Shown here one piece after another: positions 53,210-63,215 of a stretch of DNA of 64,000 bases. The notes under the pieces are model-generated. The model was not told the origin of the DNA, made no database searches, and saw only the letters and a list, made by a program, of their open reading frames with translations. The translations under genes were made by a program, and so were the position numbers. Position 1 is the stretch's first letter; each line of letters begins with the position of its first letter. The stretch is taken from positions 1-64,000 of the forward strand of contig JAXDAY010000014.1 of assembly GCA_034679345.1 (NCBI GenBank). The letters are read 5' to 3'. This DNA comes from JAXDAY01 sp034679345 (lineage in GTDB: Bacteria > Eisenbacteria > RBG-16-71-46 > CAIMUX01 > VGJL01).

Positions 53210-55444
53210 TCATGGGAAGTAGACGAGCGATTGCCCCCGACTCCTGCCCGCCGTCCGCACCTGGACGAAGTAGACCCCCGCCGCGCAGCGGCGCCCGAGC
53301 TGGTCCTTTCCGTCCCACCGGACCCGGTGCGTTCCCCGTTCGAGCCGGCCCTCCCGGAGGACGCGGACCTCGCGTCCCGCCGGATCGAAGAGAGCCAGTC
53401 GAGCGGCAGTCGCCCCCGGCAGGCTGAGATCGATTTCGAGCTCCCCCCGCGCGGGATTCCTCGAGAGGCGCAGATCGATCGCCGAAACGATGCGCGGAGC
53501 GTCCTCCACCAAGGCCGGGGCGCACTCGAGCGGCGCCACAACGGCCGAAAGGAGCCGATCGGCGACGAGCGCGTGATCGCCGATCCGCTCGATCGCGCTC
53601 GCTTGCCCCGTGCGCAGGAATCCGATGATCCTCGGCGCGACTGGATCGTTCACATCGATCAGATGCGCTCCGGCGTTGCCACCCATGACGGTCGCATAGA
53701 CGATCCCGCGATCGAGGAAGAGATCCCGAAGCTCGCCGATTCCGCGCGTCCGGCTCACCTCACGCAGATTGGCGGGATCTCCGACGTCGAGGATCAAGAG
53801 CCCCTCGGTCCCGTCAGCGATGAATGCCAGGTTGCCGTCGATGACCACCTCATGGGTGCTCTTCGCGATCTGCGTCAGCCCGAGGAGAACCGGATCGGCG
53901 GGATCGGCGATGTCGTAGATGAAGAGGTTCTCGAAGTAGAGCACCCGCCGGCCGACATAGAGCCTCTCCCCCACCACCGTGATCGTCGAGGGGCTGTAAT
54001 CGAAGTCGATCACGCTGACGAGCTCCGGCGTCTCGGGCTTTGCGATGTCGTAGATCCGCACGCCGGCGGCCCCGGCCGCGGCGTAGAGGTAGCGGCCCAC
54101 CACGTCCAGATCCGCTGGGTGGCGCGGGATCACGAGCTCTCCCACGCGGGCGGGGGCCGTCGGATCGCTCGCATCGAAGATGAGGGTCGTGTCGGGATGC
54201 CCGTTTCCTCCCACATAGACGAACGGGCCAGCGGGATGCTCCTCGGTCACGGCGATGGCGCTCGAGTAATCCGAGTCCAGCGGGGCGCGCCCCGCGATTG
54301 CGGGGACCTGCGGATCACGCAGATCGACGATCAGAAGCTCCTCTCCGAACGATCGGAGCATGTAGGCGTAGTCCCCCGAGACGGCGAAGTCGACGCACTG
54401 CTCCGTCCCGGCGATCGGGGTCACGGGAGGACGCGCGAGATCCGCGGTAAGCGCATAGCTCACGATCCCATCTCCCCCTCCAAAGAGCACATCTCCGTGC
54501 ACGATTAGCGGCCGGGCATAGTCCTGGATCCCCAGATACTCGACGAGCGCGGGCCGCGTCGGATCCGCGACGTCGAAGAAGCCGATCCCGAGGTTGCCGC
54601 ATGAGGAGATCGCGTAGTCGCCCCAGAGCGCGATTCCCGAGTGGGGCGCCTCCTCCTCCGGGGCGTAGCTGCCGACGATGCGAAGCGCGGCTGGATCGGT
54701 TCGATCGACGATGTAGAGCCCGTTTCCCCAGTACCGATCCCCCTCGGTCGACTCGCAGACGACGTAGAGATAGTCGCCCTGGAAGGCGAGGTAACCTGGC
54801 TGGCCCGGCATCTCGATCCGGCCGATGATCACCGGCGCGGTGGGCTCGACGATGTCGAGCACGACGATCTCGTAGAAGGTGCGGACATAGGCGAGCGCTC
54901 CATCGATCACGATTCCATCCGGGATGGTTCCAACCTCCACGCGCGTGACGATCCAGGGGTGTTCCGGGGCGGAGACATCGACTACATAGACGCCCTCCTC
55001 GCCCATGAACTGCGATGCGGTGACGAACGCATAGTCGCCCGCCAACGCGAGCCCCCGGGGACCGCTCGGCATCGCCAGGGATCCCACAGCGGCCGGACTC
55101 CCAGGATCCGCTATGTCGATCAACTGGATCTCGCGCGAGTCGAGACTCACGCACGCGATCGCGCTGTGAGCGTCCATGCCTCGCGGTTCGCTCGGGAGCT
55201 GGAGGCTCCCGAGTAGCGCCATTCTGCTCGGATCGGATGCATCGAGGATCGAGAACTCGCGCTGCCAATCGGCGACGACGAGGCGCGAGTCGACGAGCAC
55301 CATGTCGCGGGCATACTGGGCTCCCGTGTACGCGCCCAGCGCATGGAGATAGGCTCCGTACGAGAGACAGCCCGCCCCGGCGTCGCAGACAAGACCGGAG
55401 ATGGCGACGACGAGCATCGAGCACAGCAGGACTACCGTTCGCAT
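53210..55444 (-). CDS. Secreted LVIVD-repeat protein with sorting domain
   Basis: 744 residues from an ATG that begins a signal peptide ('MRTVVLLCSMLVVAISGLVCDAGAG'). The body has some twelve LVIVD-type repeats, for example 'GLYIVDRTDPAALRIVGSY' and 'RIYDIAKPETPELVSVIDF', which form a propeller. The end is FlgD/Por-like ('LSRNPARGELEIDL', 'DPAGREVRVLRE', 'CAAGVYFVQVRTAG'). The ribosome site is weak (GGGGGA). Divergent from the TPR lipoprotein gene. Confidence 0.87.
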   Translation of the reverse strand: MRTVVLLCSMLVVAISGLVCDAGAGCLSYGAYLHALGAYTGAQYARDMVLVDSRLVVADWQREFSILDASDPSRMALLGSLQLPSEPRGMDAHSAIACVSLDSREIQLIDIADPGSPAAVGSLAMPSGPRGLALAGDYAFVTASQFMGEEGVYVVDVSAPEHPWIVTRVEVGTIPDGIVIDGALAYVRTFYEIVVLDIVEPTAPVIIGRIEMPGQPGYLAFQGDYLYVVCESTEGDRYWGNGLYIVDRTDPAALRIVGSYAPEEEAPHSGIALWGDYAISSCGNLGIGFFDVADPTRPALVEYLGIQDYARPLIVHGDVLFGGGDGIVSYALTADLARPPVTPIAGTEQCVDFAVSGDYAYMLRSFGEELLIVDLRDPQVPAIAGRAPLDSDYSSAIAVTEEHPAGPFVYVGGNGHPDTTLIFDASDPTAPARVGELVIPRHPADLDVVGRYLYAAAGAAGVRIYDIAKPETPELVSVIDFDYSPSTITVVGERLYVGRRVLYFENLFIYDIADPADPVLLGLTQIAKSTHEVVIDGNLAFIADGTEGLLILDVGDPANLREVSRTRGIGELRDLFLDRGIVYATVMGGNAGAHLIDVNDPVAPRIIGFLRTGQASAIERIGDHALVADRLLSAVVAPLECAPALVEDAPRIVSAIDLRLSRNPARGELEIDLSLPGATAARLALFDPAGREVRVLREGRLERGTHRVRWDGKDQLGRRCAAGVYFVQVRTAGRSRGQSLVYFP

Positions 55445-55638
55445 GACACATCCCCCACTTCGGTGGTCGGCCCGGGAGCGCATTGTCGGCTCAATGAGGA
55501 TAGACTCTCCTCTCGCCTTGCGCAACGATGGATCCCCTGCCGTTCCCTTCCCGGGGCCATTGACGCCGACCCTCGCTTCACCTAGAGTCGCTCGTTCGCC
55601 CTTTGATCGTTCACCCGGCCGTTTGAGAGGTCTCATCG

Positions 55639-57297
55639 ATGCGACTGAGAGGCATCCTGCCGTCGACCATCTTCGTCCTCGCGAGCCTCCTTGGATGCGC
55701 AGAGGAGCCGAAGCTCGAATCGAGCGTCCCCCATTTCGAAGGGTTGGGCGCCACGCACCGCAGTGTCACCACCGACTTGCCGGAGGCTCAGCGATACTTC
55801 GACCAGGGATTGGTCTTCTACTACGCCTTCAACCACACGGAAGCCGATCGATCCTTCCATGCGGCGGCCAGCCTCGACGGTGACTGCGCGATGGCGCACT
55901 GGGGAGTGGCCCTCGCAGCAGGACCCCACATCAACAATCCGGTCATGGACGCCGCCTCCAGCAAGAAGGCCTACGACGCGATCCAGGAGGCGATCCGGAG
56001 GAGCGATCACGCATCCCCTGTCGAGCGCGATCTGATTACGGCGCTCGCGGAGCGCTATGCCGCTTCGCCCCCCGAGGATCGCAAAGCGCTCGACATCGCA
56101 TACGCCGAAGCGATGCGCTCCGTCTGGAAATCCCATCCCGATGACCCCGATGTCGGCGCCCTCTTCGCCGAGAGTCTCATGGACCTGCGGCCGTGGGATC
56201 TTTGGTCCGCCGAGGGAGAGCCGCGGCCGGAGACCCCGGAAGTGATGCAGACGATCGAGGCGGTCCTGAAGCTCGATCCTGACCATGTCGGCGCGCACCA
56301 CTTCCACATCCACACGATGGAGGCTTCGCCGGATCCGGGGCGAGCGGCGCACTCGGCCGACCGCTTGCGCGACCTGGTGCCGGTGGCCGCCCACCTGGTC
56401 CATATGCCGTCCCACATCGACATCCGCACGGGCGCCTACGAGGCGGCGATCGAGGCGAACCGCCGCGCGCTCGAGGCCGACCGGCGCTACATCGAGATGA
56501 CTGATCGCCGGGGTTTCTACACCTTCTACCGCGCCCACAACTACCACTTCCTGACCTATGCCGCGATGTTCTCGGGCCGGCGCGACCTCGCCCTGAAAAC
56601 GGCGAACGACATGCTGGCGCAGCTGCCGGAAGAGGATATGCGAGCGTTGCCCGAGTTCATGGAGGCTCTCTACGCGACGCCGCTTCACGTCATGGTCCGC
56701 TTCGGGATGTGGCCGGAAATCCTCGCGCTGCCCCGGCCTCCACAAGAGCAGCCATCGACCTACGCATTCTGGCGCTACGGGAGAACGGTCGCGCTCGCGG
56801 TTCTGGGCCGCGTCGAGGAGGCCGTCGCCGAGTACGATTCGCTGGAGAGCGCTTCGGCTCGCGTGCCGGAGGCCTACGCGCTAGGCAACAACTCCGTTCG
56901 GGTGCTCCTGGACATCGCCCGCCCCTTCGCGAAGGGCGAACTCGAGTACAGGCGCGGGAACTGCGATCAGGCATTCGAGCTTCTTCGTGAGGCGGTTCGA
57001 CGAGACGACGACCTGCGCTACGATGAGCCCTGGGGTTGGATGGAGCCGGTCCGGCACGCGCTCGGGGCGCTGCTCCTCGAGCAGGGCCGGCTCGCCGAGG
57101 CGGAAACGGTCTACCGCGAAGACCTTCGGATCCATCCCGGAAACGGGTGGGCCCTCCACGGGCTGGCGGAGTGCCTCCACCAGCTCGGCAAGCACGACGA
57201 AGCGGCCGAAGCGCAAGCGCAGTTCGAGCGCGCCTGGAAGGACTCCGACGTCGCGATCCGGGGATCCTGCTACTGCCGCACGGGCAAGACGACTTGA
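55639..57297 (+). CDS. TPR lipoprotein
   Basis: 552 residues. Lipobox 'LASLLGC' at about 14-20 after a short signal, so the protein should be anchored by a lipid at Cys20. The rest is helical repeats ('AQRYFDQGLVFYYAFNHTEADRSFHAAASLDGDCAMAHWG', 'EDLRIHPGNGWALHGLAECLHQLGKHDEAAEAQAQFE') of a kind seen in FCB-group genomes with no known function. The insertion element copy B begins 9 nt after its stop codon. Confidence 0.85.
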   Translation: MRLRGILPSTIFVLASLLGCAEEPKLESSVPHFEGLGATHRSVTTDLPEAQRYFDQGLVFYYAFNHTEADRSFHAAASLDGDCAMAHWGVALAAGPHINNPVMDAASSKKAYDAIQEAIRRSDHASPVERDLITALAERYAASPPEDRKALDIAYAEAMRSVWKSHPDDPDVGALFAESLMDLRPWDLWSAEGEPRPETPEVMQTIEAVLKLDPDHVGAHHFHIHTMEASPDPGRAAHSADRLRDLVPVAAHLVHMPSHIDIRTGAYEAAIEANRRALEADRRYIEMTDRRGFYTFYRAHNYHFLTYAAMFSGRRDLALKTANDMLAQLPEEDMRALPEFMEALYATPLHVMVRFGMWPEILALPRPPQEQPSTYAFWRYGRTVALAVLGRVEEAVAEYDSLESASARVPEAYALGNNSVRVLLDIARPFAKGELEYRRGNCDQAFELLREAVRRDDDLRYDEPWGWMEPVRHALGALLLEQGRLAEAETVYREDLRIHPGNGWALHGLAECLHQLGKHDEAAEAQAQFERAWKDSDVAIRGSCYCRTGKTT

Positions 57298-57306
57298 ACC
57301 TCGTGG

Positions 57307-57867
57307 GTTGTGGCGCGAAGATTGGTGGAGATTGCGCCTCCATCTTGCATGAGCGCCGTGCGGCGCGGCAGCCCAGACCCGATCCCTTGTCGCTCTGGCA
57401 CCCTTGTGGTCACCCCCCCGCCATGGAGCAGGGCCGACGATTCCTCGACGCCCCGCAGTCATCGCCCTCGCACCCCAGAGCGGGTCCATCCTCCACAATT
57501 CACCGGGAGCCCCACGCGCCGCAAGTGCGCCGTGGCCGTGGCGCAGAAGCGACGTTTCAGCGGGCTCGATGCCTCACGTGCCGTCCCGAGCCCAAGGCCG
57601 TCGAGACGGGCAAGCCGGAGCTGCTGCGCCACGGCCAGGAGGCCGCCTCGGGGAGTTGATCGCATTCGCCTGGATCGGCCGCTGGGGTGGCCAGAGAAGT
57701 CCGAGCGGAGAAGATCTCCCCGGAGGGGGCTCCTACCCCGGCCATCCTGGCCGCACCACTAGAGGCGATGATGAGCCTTGGCGTTAGCTAGGCGAGAAAC
57801 GACTCACAGCCTCATCGTGGTGCTGAGGCAGAGGGTTGCCGGCCACCTCCAATCTTCGCGCCACAAC
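57307..57867. mobile_element. Non-autonomous inverted-repeat element, copy B
   Basis: 561 bp with no credible gene, bounded by inverted repeats that begin GTTGTGGCGCGAAGATTGG (19 bp perfect, one mismatch, then GG). It shares both ends and several internal blocks with copy A. No clear target-site duplication remains (left flank ends CGTGG, right begins CTTGG). It fills most of the gap 57298-58010; the rest (57868-58010) has only the ribosome site of the transporter gene. Confidence 0.72.
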
Positions 57868-58010
57868 CTTGGCTTTACCAATGGCCGCGCCCGCGCTAGC
57901 CTCCCTCCGGCCGTCCGGCCGCGCCGCCGCGCCGCGGGCCGCCTAGAGGGACCGAGGACGAGGGGTCAGGGATCGGGGGGGTCGAGCGCCCGCTCGCGGA
58001 GGAGTTCACG

Positions 58011-59447
58011 ATGAGCCAGGCCGCCGCGCCTGCCGGCAAATCCGCATGGGAAGTCATCAGGGCGTACTTCCTCGACTTCAAAGTCCTGAAGGACTGCCCC
58101 CGCGAGTACTGGACGATCCAGGTCATCAACCTGCTCGACTGCCTCGCCTACTTCGCGTTCTTGAACATCGCCGTCGTCTTCCTCTCCGAGAATATCGGCC
58201 TCTCGGACGTTCGAGCGGGATACGTCTTCACGGTCTTCACCACGACGACGACCCTCATGCTCTTCTTCTCTGGATTCATCACCGACTCCCTGGGAATCAA
58301 GAAGGCTCTCTATCTCGCATTCGGCCTATCCCTCATCTCACGGGGCGGGATCGCGCTCCTGGGGTTCTTCCCCGAGATTCCGCATCGGAGCGCGCTCATC
58401 TGGCCGCTCTTCCTCCTGCTGGCGCCCGGCACGGCGATGATCCAGACGGTATTCCAGGCGGCGATCCGCCGCTACACGAGCGGGCGCGCGCGCAGCGCCG
58501 GCTTCAGCATGTGGTATCTCGTGATGAACATAGGAGCAGCGCTCGGAGGCTTCGCGATCGACTTCGTCCGTCTGACCCTGAAGATGAACAACACCTGGAT
58601 CATCAACATCGGCGTGATCGGCGCCGTCTTGTGCACGCTTCTTACCCTTCTATTCATCCGAAGCGAGATGCAGGTCTACGCGGAAGGCGAGAAGCCGACT
58701 CTCGATCCCGAGGCGGAGGCGGAGCGCAAGATGCCGTGGCAGATCCTGCGCGAAGTCGTCTCACAGAGCGCCTTCTGGCGCTTCATCGTCCTGGTGAGCT
58801 GCCTGATCGGAGTGCGCGCGGTCTTTCTCTACATGGCGTTGCTCCAGCCCAAGTACTGGCTGCGCGTGATCGGCGAGAACGCCCCGATGGGCCTCTTTCA
58901 GGCGATCAACCCGATCCTGATCGTAGTGGGACTCATCCTCTTCATACCGATCGCCAACAAGTTCAACATCTATCGGATGCTCGTCTTCGGCGGCTTCATC
59001 TCCTCCATCTCCCTTCTGGCGCTCGTCCTGCCCTGGAGGATCTTCAGCACGGACATCGCCACCGCATACACCACCATGACCTACATCCAGCTCATCATTC
59101 TTTCGATCGGCGAGATCATCTGGTCGCCCAAACTCCAGGAGTACACGGCCGCCGTGGCCCCGCCCGGCCAGGAAGGCTCCTATCTGGGAATGTCGCTCCT
59201 GCCCTACTTCGTCGCGAAGACTTTCATCAGCGTTCTCTCAGGCCACATGCTCGTTCGCTTCTGCCCGGAGGGGATTCGCGCCCAGATCGAGGCGGGCACC
59301 CTGCCATTCTGGAGATCCCCCGAGGCGATGTGGCTCATCCTGAGCCTCTTCGCGGTCGCAGGACTGCTCATCGCGCTCCTTTTCAAAGGCTGGTTGACGC
59401 GCGGAGTCCAGCTCGATCCGGTGCGGGAGCCGGCGACAGTGAGCTGA
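58011..59447 (+). CDS. MFS transporter, POT-like
   Basis: 478 residues, twelve membrane helices with a charged loop in the middle ('EGEKPTLDPEAEAERKMPW', about 223-242). The sequence resembles POT/PTR and related major-facilitator proteins ('IRRYTSGRARSAGFSMWYLVMNIGAALGGFAIDF', 'IIWSPKLQEYTAAVAPPGQEGSYLG'), but the classical ExxER motif is not seen, so peptide transport is uncertain. GGAGGAG lies 7 nt before the ATG. Confidence 0.85.
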   Translation: MSQAAAPAGKSAWEVIRAYFLDFKVLKDCPREYWTIQVINLLDCLAYFAFLNIAVVFLSENIGLSDVRAGYVFTVFTTTTTLMLFFSGFITDSLGIKKALYLAFGLSLISRGGIALLGFFPEIPHRSALIWPLFLLLAPGTAMIQTVFQAAIRRYTSGRARSAGFSMWYLVMNIGAALGGFAIDFVRLTLKMNNTWIINIGVIGAVLCTLLTLLFIRSEMQVYAEGEKPTLDPEAEAERKMPWQILREVVSQSAFWRFIVLVSCLIGVRAVFLYMALLQPKYWLRVIGENAPMGLFQAINPILIVVGLILFIPIANKFNIYRMLVFGGFISSISLLALVLPWRIFSTDIATAYTTMTYIQLIILSIGEIIWSPKLQEYTAAVAPPGQEGSYLGMSLLPYFVAKTFISVLSGHMLVRFCPEGIRAQIEAGTLPFWRSPEAMWLILSLFAVAGLLIALLFKGWLTRGVQLDPVREPATVS

Positions 59448-59589
59448 TCGGCACGCGAGGCGGCCCCTGACCTTGTCCGGATCCCGCGATCTGCGCTACA
59501 ATTGCAGTGATTTTGGATGCCGGAGCGCCGGCGGCCGGACCGGCCGTCGAGTCCGGGATCGCATGCTTTGGAAGGGGGGGAATCGCTTG

Positions 59590-61350
59590 ATGCTTCGCTT
59601 CACGCTCATCGCCTGCCTGCTTCTTCTCATCTGCATCCTGCCTATGGGGGCTTCCCTCGCGCAGGACTGGCACAATGTGCGCCTCAACACGGATCTCACG
59701 AGCCAGGTGCAGAACGAGCAGCAGGTCGTCGTCAACCCCACGAACCCGATGAACCTGGTCGCGATCTGGCGAGACTTCCGTCTCGGATACCGCCAGGTCG
59801 GATACGGCTACAGCATGGACGGCGGCCGGACATGGACGAATCCCGGCCTGTTCGTGGACCCGCATTACCCGAACGACAGCGATCCAGCGCTCACCGTCTC
59901 CTCCGAGGGGACCTTCTACGCGATGCTCCTCGCCTACACCGGCAACACCAGCGAGACGAACGGAATGCTCATGTACCGGAGCACGAACGGCGGCGTGGAA
60001 TGGGAGGAGCGAGGATTCGCCATCAACCAGGTTCCGGGCGTCTTCGAGGACAAGGAGTTCATCGCGTGCGACCGCACGAGCTCACCGCACCACGGCCGGA
60101 TCTACTGCGTGTGGGACCGCTTCTACGAGACGAACATCTATTGCGTCTCGAGCGGCGATGAGGGCGCGACCTGGACGACCGCCAGGCGCGTGAGCAACGT
60201 TTCGAGCAACCAGTTCCCCACCCCGGCCGTCGGACCCGACGGAACGCTCTACGTCGCGTGGACGAACTTCTCTGGCTACCTGCGCATCGACAAGTCGACC
60301 GACGGCGGACTCACCTTCGGAAGCGACACGAACATCACGAGCATCTACAATCCCCACCCCACGGTGAACGGTGGGATCCAGTCTCCCTGCCATCCCGCCA
60401 TGGACATCGACATCACGGGCGGCCCCTACAACGGCCGCATCTACGTCGTCTACCTGAACCGGGTGAGCAGCAATGACTACGATATCTACATCCGCCACTC
60501 GGACGATCAGGCGGCCACATGGTCGACGGCCAGGCGGATCAACGACGACACCTTCAACAACGGGCGCGATCAGTTCCATCCATGGCTCACGGTCGACAAC
60601 TCGGGCGTCCTCACGGCCGTCTGGCTCGACCGGCGCCATGATCCGTCGAACTATCTATGGCACTGCTACCTGAGCCAGAGTTTCGACGGCGGGATGACCT
60701 GGACGCCGAACCAGCAGGTCTCGACCGCGCCGTCGAGCCCAGGTGACGCGCTCGCCAGCATGCCGAAGATCGACCCCGAGGCGGACCGGATGGCCAAGAT
60801 CTCGAGCGGCCCAAGGCTTCCTGGCCCGATCCGCAGGGCGATGGAGCGTGAGGCTTCCGCCCGCGACGATCTGCCCGCCGAGGATGATCGCGATTGGGAC
60901 GTCCATCCGGACCAGGATCAGACCCGCGCGGGGCTGATCGGCGAGTACATCGGGATCGCCTCCTACGACGGTTTCGCGACCGCCGTCTGGACCGATACCC
61001 GTCTGGGGCATCAGGACACCTACGCCGGGATCGATGCGGCAGCGCTCGCCGTCGAGGACATCGACTCGATCTTGCCCGAGAGACATCTCGTCGTGGCGCC
61101 CAATCCCGCCAGCGGACCGATCGGCCTCGCCTATCGCGTTCCTTCCGACGGCTGGGTCGATCTCGAAGTCTTTGACGTGAACGGCCGCAGGGTGCGCACC
61201 CTCGTTGGCCGCAACCTCCGCACGGGCGATCACCAGTTCGTGTGGGACGGCACCGATCAGGCCGGGCGCGAGGCGGCTCCGGGTAGTTACTATGTCCGCT
61301 TCCGCGCGCCGGGCGTGGAGAAGAGCGTGTCGGTGCAGCTGCTGCCGTAG
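59590..61350 (+). CDS. Secreted BNR/sialidase-like repeat protein with sorting domain
   Basis: 586 residues. Signal peptide 1-24 ('IACLLLLICILPMGASLAQ'), then BNR/Asp-box repeats such as 'YSMDGGRTWTNPG', 'RSTNGGVEWEERG', 'SSGDEGATWTTAR' and 'SFDGGMTWTPN'. FlgD/Por-like C-terminus ('VAPNPASGPIGLAY', 'DVNGRRVRTLVG', 'AAPGSYYVRF'). Asp-box propellers include sialidases, but the catalytic Arg triad was not identified. An upstream in-frame ATG (59563) is a weaker start. Confidence 0.85.
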   Translation: MLRFTLIACLLLLICILPMGASLAQDWHNVRLNTDLTSQVQNEQQVVVNPTNPMNLVAIWRDFRLGYRQVGYGYSMDGGRTWTNPGLFVDPHYPNDSDPALTVSSEGTFYAMLLAYTGNTSETNGMLMYRSTNGGVEWEERGFAINQVPGVFEDKEFIACDRTSSPHHGRIYCVWDRFYETNIYCVSSGDEGATWTTARRVSNVSSNQFPTPAVGPDGTLYVAWTNFSGYLRIDKSTDGGLTFGSDTNITSIYNPHPTVNGGIQSPCHPAMDIDITGGPYNGRIYVVYLNRVSSNDYDIYIRHSDDQAATWSTARRINDDTFNNGRDQFHPWLTVDNSGVLTAVWLDRRHDPSNYLWHCYLSQSFDGGMTWTPNQQVSTAPSSPGDALASMPKIDPEADRMAKISSGPRLPGPIRRAMEREASARDDLPAEDDRDWDVHPDQDQTRAGLIGEYIGIASYDGFATAVWTDTRLGHQDTYAGIDAAALAVEDIDSILPERHLVVAPNPASGPIGLAYRVPSDGWVDLEVFDVNGRRVRTLVGRNLRTGDHQFVWDGTDQAGREAAPGSYYVRFRAPGVEKSVSVQLLP

Positions 61351-61567
61351 GGCATTGGCGTTCGGTTGACGCAGCACGGGGAGACTCCGGGGCAGCCCGG
61401 GGTCTCCTGGCATCCGCCCGGAGGCGCGCTCGGAGGCAAGCGCATCCCTGGTCTCTCGTCAGCCCTGTCCAGGGGGGGGTGTGGTCCACACCGCGTCCCG
61501 ACTACTGGCCCAGGTCGGGCCCGCCATGCTAGAATGTGCCGTTGAGCCAGATCCAGGAGGCAGGACG

Positions 61568-63100
61568 ATGCCGCATCCGCGCCCCACGAAACTCCCCGCT
61601 CTTGTGATCCCCCTCTTGCTCGCCGTGGCAGGGCGCCCCCTCCCGGCATCCGCCTCTGATCGGCCGTATTTCGAGGGCGAAATCCAGGTGAAACTGGCCG
61701 ACGGTGTCTCGATCGAGCACATCAATGCCCAATACGGGACCACAGTCGCAGACTCCATCCCACCCTGCTACTTGCTGCGGCTGCCTGGTTCGGGCGACGA
61801 GGTCGGATGGACAGAACGATTGCTGCTCGACCCCGACATCGCTGCCGCGGAATGTTCCTGGACCGGTGAAACGCCCGAGGGTGTCCGGCAGATGGTCGTT
61901 GTCGTCGTGGGAGGGACGATCGAGGACTACCTGGACCAGAACATGGTCGCTCGCCTCCACCTTCCAGAGGTGAACGCGCGCTATACCGGTCGGGGGATAC
62001 TCGTCGCTGTCCTTGATACCGGGGTCACGGCATCGCATGAGGCGCTGGCAGACCGTATCGCCCCCGGGGGATGGGACTTCGTCTCGGGCGATGGGGACCC
62101 CTCGGACGAATCCTTCGGCCTCGACGAGGACGGGGATGGTCTGATCGACGAGGGAGCGGGCCACGGGACGATGGTGGCTGGCCTCGTCCATCTCGCTGCG
62201 CCGGATGCGCAGATCTTGCCCGTCCGCGTCCTGGACGACGAAGGCCGAGGCAGTGTATTCAATGTGGCGAAGGGCATACGCCACGCTGCACAGCAGGGAG
62301 CGCAGGTCATCAACTTGAGTCTCGGCTTGCAGCAGCACACCTTCGTCATTCAGGACCAGATCCTCTGGGCCAATGAGAACGGGATCGCCATCATCGCTGC
62401 CGCGGGCAACCTTGCCGAGGAGCAGCCGGCCTACTACCCTGCGATCGATCCGCAGACTCTCTCCGTCGCGGCGCTGGACTCAAGTGATGTCAAGGCGTCC
62501 TTCTCGAACTGGCATCGAAGCGTAGATATTTCCGCTCCGGGGGTGGGAATCCTCGCCCCGTACCGGGATGGTGGGTACGCGATCGGAGCCGGCACTTCGT
62601 TCTCCGTACCTTTCATCTCCGCCCAGTGCAGCTGGATACTCGAGGAGAACGGCACACTCCCTCTGGTGGAGCTTTACCGCGTCGTCCGGGAAGGTGTCGT
62701 GGACATCTATGAGATCCCGGAGAACGACCCTTACCTCGAGGAGCTGGGATCCGGACGCCTAGACGGCCAGGTTGCCCTCCATGCGATTCAGGGGATCTCC
62801 TCCTTGAATCCCCGGGATCTCGGATCATCACGAACGCTACTTCGGGTTTTTCCCAATCCTCTTCGGATCGGCGACCAGGCGACGATCTGGATGCAGGGCG
62901 GTACCGACCTCGCGAATGCCCGCAACCGGACATTGAGGATCCATGACGCTGGCGGCAGGCTGCTCGACGCGTATAGTCTCCTCGTCGAAGGTTCCCAGCT
63001 CGGCGTTCGGCTCAGATTGGACCGGCTCGCCCGCGGGACGTACTTCCTCTCAGTGGATGGGATGCGAGGCGAGTCCTTCCGATTGACCCTTGTTCGTTGA
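61568..63100 (+). CDS. Secreted subtilisin-like serine peptidase with sorting domain
   Basis: 510 residues. Signal peptide at about 1-30, fervidolysin-like propeptide (about 31-130), then S8 catalytic domain: Asp in 'AVLDTGV', His in 'GHGTMVAG', Ser in 'GAGTSFSVPFISAQ', which departs from the usual GTSMAxP. The tail 'VFPNPLRIGDQATIW', 'DAGGRLLDAY', 'LARGTYFLSVDG' is a Por-like sorting domain. AGGAGG precedes the ATG. Likely an extracellular protease. Confidence 0.9.
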   Translation: MPHPRPTKLPALVIPLLLAVAGRPLPASASDRPYFEGEIQVKLADGVSIEHINAQYGTTVADSIPPCYLLRLPGSGDEVGWTERLLLDPDIAAAECSWTGETPEGVRQMVVVVVGGTIEDYLDQNMVARLHLPEVNARYTGRGILVAVLDTGVTASHEALADRIAPGGWDFVSGDGDPSDESFGLDEDGDGLIDEGAGHGTMVAGLVHLAAPDAQILPVRVLDDEGRGSVFNVAKGIRHAAQQGAQVINLSLGLQQHTFVIQDQILWANENGIAIIAAAGNLAEEQPAYYPAIDPQTLSVAALDSSDVKASFSNWHRSVDISAPGVGILAPYRDGGYAIGAGTSFSVPFISAQCSWILEENGTLPLVELYRVVREGVVDIYEIPENDPYLEELGSGRLDGQVALHAIQGISSLNPRDLGSSRTLLRVFPNPLRIGDQATIWMQGGTDLANARNRTLRIHDAGGRLLDAYSLLVEGSQLGVRLRLDRLARGTYFLSVDGMRGESFRLTLVR

Positions 63101-63122
63101 GTCAGACCTGGTTGGGAAGATC

Positions 63123-63156
63123 AAGCGGGGTGGACCACGACGTGTCCACCCCGCTT
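63123..63156. terminator. Perfect bidirectional terminator hairpin
   Basis: A 13-bp perfect stem, AAGCGGGGTGGAC (63123-63135) with GTCCACCCCGCTT (63144-63156) and an 8-nt loop, between the convergent subtilase and CarboxypepD_reg genes. Confidence 0.75.
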
Positions 63157-63215
63157 CGTCAGGCTGATCCTCTTACCAGGCTAGGTTCCGCTTCGGCGCT
63201 GGAACCGACGCGCTC

